From Bacteroidia bacterium (GTDB lineage: Bacteria; Bacteroidota; Bacteroidia; Bacteroidales; Prolixibacteraceae), in the NCBI GenBank assembly GCA_025358395.1, contig JANYJT010000299.1, forward strand, positions 1 to 8,714: a stretch of DNA of 8,714 nt, read 5' to 3'. Below, piece after piece: positions 7,184 through 8,714 of the stretch (within the stretch, counting starts at the first letter, position 1; every line of letters begins with the position of its first letter). The notes beneath the pieces are model-generated. The model was not told where the DNA came from, did not search any database, and saw only the letters and a list, made by a program, of their open reading frames with translations. Made by a program: the position numbers and the translations under genes.

Positions 7184-7214
7184 GCTTGCTTACTTTTGCA
7201 CAAAATAAGCAAGC
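7184..7214 (+). promoter_or_regulatory. tatD -7 box inside an 8-bp inverted repeat
   Basis: GCTTGCTT (7184-7191) and AAGCAAGC (7207-7214) form a perfect 8-bp dyad with a 15-base centre. The dyad ends at the base before the tatD ATG. TACTTTTG (7191-7198), an exact TAnnTTTG -7 box, lies between the arms, and no good -33 TTG is seen at 19 bases. An operator for a dimeric repressor is one reading; coincidence is another. Confidence 0.45.
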
Positions 7215-7982
7215 ATGTTTGTAGACAGTCATTCGCACATCTATTCAGCTGATTTCAGCCTTGACCGGGATGAGGTAATCACCAGGGCTTTGGAAGCCGG
7301 AGTTGAGCGTATTGTTTTACCAAACATCGACAGCTCTTCCATCAAACCCCTGATGGATCTGACTGACACAATCCCCGGACTTTTTTTTCCATTGGTTGGC
7401 CTTCATCCAACTTCAGTTAAGGAGGATTTTCGCAAGGAATTACAAATTCTGGAATACTGGCTCGGTAAAAGAAGGTTTTATGGAATTGGCGAAATTGGTA
7501 TCGATCTTTTCTGGGACAAATCATTTTTAGAAGAGCAGGTTGAGGCTTTCACCACACAGATAGGATGGGCAAAAGAACGGAATTTTCCCGTTGTAATTCA
7601 TGTCAGGGATTCTTTCACCGAGGTGATGGAACAATTAAGAAAAGTTTACTCACCTGATTTACACGGTGTTTTCCATAGTTTTACCGGGAGTTATGAGCAA
7701 GCAGAGCAAATAATTGAATTGGGATTTAAAATTGGGATCAACGGAATAATCACTTTTAAAAATTCCGATCTGGGTGAAACCATTCAAAAAATAGATCTTC
7801 GGCATCTTCTGATAGAAACAGATTCTCCCTGGCTGGCTCCGGTACCTCACAGAGGCAAACGAAATGAATGCGCATATATTGTAACGGTGGCAGAAAAAAT
7901 TGCCCAGTTTCATGAAACATCCGTCGATAAAATTGCCGAAATCACTTCCAGAAATGCTAAGGAGCTGTTTGGATTCCAGTAG
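7215..7982 (+). CDS. tatD: TatD-family metal-dependent hydrolase / putative 3'-5' deoxyribonuclease
   Basis: A 255-residue cytosolic TIM-barrel amidohydrolase-superfamily protein of normal TatD length. Metal-site residues are all visible: His6 and His8 in FVDSHSHIY, Glu93 in GIGEIGIDLFWDKS, His129 in VVIHVRDSF, His154 in GVFHSFTGSYEQAE, and Asp203 in LLIETDSPWLAPVPHRGKRN. E. coli TatD and its paralogues are metal-dependent 3'-5' exonucleases or DNases implicated in DNA repair and DNA turnover; substrate here is not determined by the sequence. It follows gdhA after 145 bases that hold array C and its own promoter, and precedes the asparaginase gene by 84 bases holding array D and another promoter. 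Adjacency to a type I asparaginase gene is, to my knowledge, recurrent in Bacteroidota. The ATG at 7215 directly abuts the promoter dyad, giving a very short leader. Confidence 0.94.
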   Translation: MFVDSHSHIYSADFSLDRDEVITRALEAGVERIVLPNIDSSSIKPLMDLTDTIPGLFFPLVGLHPTSVKEDFRKELQILEYWLGKRRFYGIGEIGIDLFWDKSFLEEQVEAFTTQIGWAKERNFPVVIHVRDSFTEVMEQLRKVYSPDLHGVFHSFTGSYEQAEQIIELGFKIGINGIITFKNSDLGETIQKIDLRHLLIETDSPWLAPVPHRGKRNECAYIVTVAEKIAQFHETSVDKIAEITSRNAKELFGFQ

Positions 7983-7985
7983 AGA

Positions 7986-8013
7986 GAGATGAGACAGGAG
8001 ACTTAAGACATGA
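7986..8013 (+). repeat. Heptamer repeat array D (4 units), just after tatD
   Basis: Four tandem units on the plus strand in exact phase: GAGATGA, GACAGGA, GACTTAA, GACATGA. It starts three bases after the tatD stop, and the intervening AGAGAG continues the purine pattern. It is the most degenerate array in the window and has no opposed partner. Orientation relative to the upstream gene is the same as for leuS and gdhA. Confidence 0.75.
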
Positions 8014-8031
8014 GAAGTACTAACTTTTCGC

Positions 8032-8039
8032 TATTTTTG
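8032..8039 (+). promoter_or_regulatory. Likely -7 box of the asparaginase promoter
   Basis: TATTTTTG followed by C matches TAnnTTTG exactly and lies 27 bases before the ATG at 8067, giving a predicted leader of about 20 bases. No TTG -33 element is seen at the usual spacing; the upstream sequence there is heptamer array D. Confidence 0.45.
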
Positions 8040-8066
8040 CAGAACGTCCTCTAAGAACATTCTCGC

Positions 8067-8714
8067 ATGGCAACTCACGAAAAAGCAGCTATACTCATTA
8101 TTTACACGGGTGGTACTATCGGGATGCGGGAAGATCCGGTTACCAAAACTCTGGCTCCAATGAAGTTTGGTATGCTGCTTGATGAGATTCCTGAGTTGAA
8201 TAAATTGGGATATTCGATATCTTCCATCACATTTAATCCACCCATCGACTCTTCGAATATGACCCCTACAATCTGGGGACAATTGGCGCGAACCATTCAG
8301 AAAAACTATACCAAATATGATGGTTTTGTCATTTTGCACGGAACCGATACCATGTCTTACACAGCATCCGCGTTAAGTTATATGTTCGATAATCTGGATA
8401 AAGCTGTCGTCATGACCGGCTCACAGCTGCCTATCGGCGTATTGCGAACGGATGGAAAAGAAAATATCATAACGGCAGTACAAATTGCCGCCGCCAAAAA
8501 GGAGGACAGATCTGTTGTTCCTGAAGTTTGCATTTATTTCAACTCGCAGCTTTTTCGCGGTAACCGGACAACCAAAAAAGATTCGGCCCAGTTCAGTGCC
8601 TTTGCCTCACACAACTATCCTGCGTTAGCGAAAGCCGGTGTTGACCTCGTTTACAATTATGAAAGGATCAATTATCCTAAAAACAAAGGAGTGCTGAAAA
8701 TCAATACCTCCATC
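8067..8714 (+). CDS. ansA: Type I (cytoplasmic) L-asparaginase, 3' end cut by window edge
   Basis: Hydrolyses L-asparagine to aspartate and ammonia. The open frame runs from ATG 8067 to the last base with no stop, giving 216 codons; the family is about 340 residues, so the C-terminal third is missing because of the window edge, not a mutation. Visible catalytic and binding motifs are YTGGTIGM (13-20, nucleophile Thr14 region), DSSNMTP (61-67, substrate Ser/Asn loop), HGTDTM (91-96, Thr93 and Asp94 of the second catalytic triad) and FRGNRTTKKDS (163-173, with the likely catalytic Lys170). There is no signal peptide, which fits the cytoplasmic type I form rather than periplasmic type II. A -7 box lies upstream, with no Shine-Dalgarno before the ATG. 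Together with gdhA it suggests a local cluster for amino-acid deamination. Confidence 0.95.
   Translation, partial: MATHEKAAILIIYTGGTIGMREDPVTKTLAPMKFGMLLDEIPELNKLGYSISSITFNPPIDSSNMTPTIWGQLARTIQKNYTKYDGFVILHGTDTMSYTASALSYMFDNLDKAVVMTGSQLPIGVLRTDGKENIITAVQIAAAKKEDRSVVPEVCIYFNSQLFRGNRTTKKDSAQFSAFASHNYPALAKAGVDLVYNYERINYPKNKGVLKINTSI

Noticed and set aside
8031..8339. 102-residue minus-strand open frame
   Set aside because: It is antisense to the asparaginase gene, whose catalytic motifs are clear, and has no recognisable features.

Overview
The window looks like a chromosomal segment of a Bacteroidota (Bacteroidetes) bacterium. Every gene start I can check lacks a Shine-Dalgarno motif. Five genes have an upstream box of the TAnnTTTG type (one with a single mismatch), which is the Bacteroidota -7 promoter element, and two of these also have a TTG -33 element at 19 or 21 bases. 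The glutamyl- and leucyl-tRNA synthetases and the type I asparaginase read like Bacteroidota proteins. Genus cannot be decided from the sequence.

Layout. Positions 1-564 are AT-rich and hold no convincing gene. gltX (glutamyl-tRNA synthetase) and leuS (leucyl-tRNA synthetase) lie on the minus strand, separated by about 485 bases. In that gap, on the plus strand, sits a 119-residue four-helix-bundle protein of the 23S-intervening-sequence (S23) family. A divergent 455-base intergenic region follows leuS. Then come three plus-strand genes: a hexameric glutamate dehydrogenase with NAD-type cofactor residues, a TatD-family metal-dependent hydrolase, and the first 216 codons of a type I L-asparaginase cut by the window edge. 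Functionally these are translation housekeeping plus amino-acid nitrogen metabolism (glutamate and asparagine deamination). Most have their own promoter and they do not form one operon.

The unusual part is a family of degenerate 7-base tandem repeats, consensus GACATGA (variants GACATAA, GAGATGA, GATATGA, GATATAA). They occur at four gene junctions: the gltX start, the leuS stop, just after gdhA and just after tatD. Two copies bracket the S23-family gene as an exact 22-bp inverted repeat; one supplies the gltX start codon and the other the leuS stop codon. After gdhA two arrays face each other in a 28-bp near-perfect inverted repeat. Because 7 is not a multiple of 3, the array carries stop codons in all three frames on one strand. 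On the other strand it is open in all three frames with an ATG in each. The orientations seen here match that: stop-bearing orientation at three gene 3' ends, start-bearing orientation at one gene 5' end. The AT-rich S23 gene with its own promoter inside the bracketed segment is the best candidate for an undescribed mobile or repeat-generating system. That link is inference and needs genome-wide checks.
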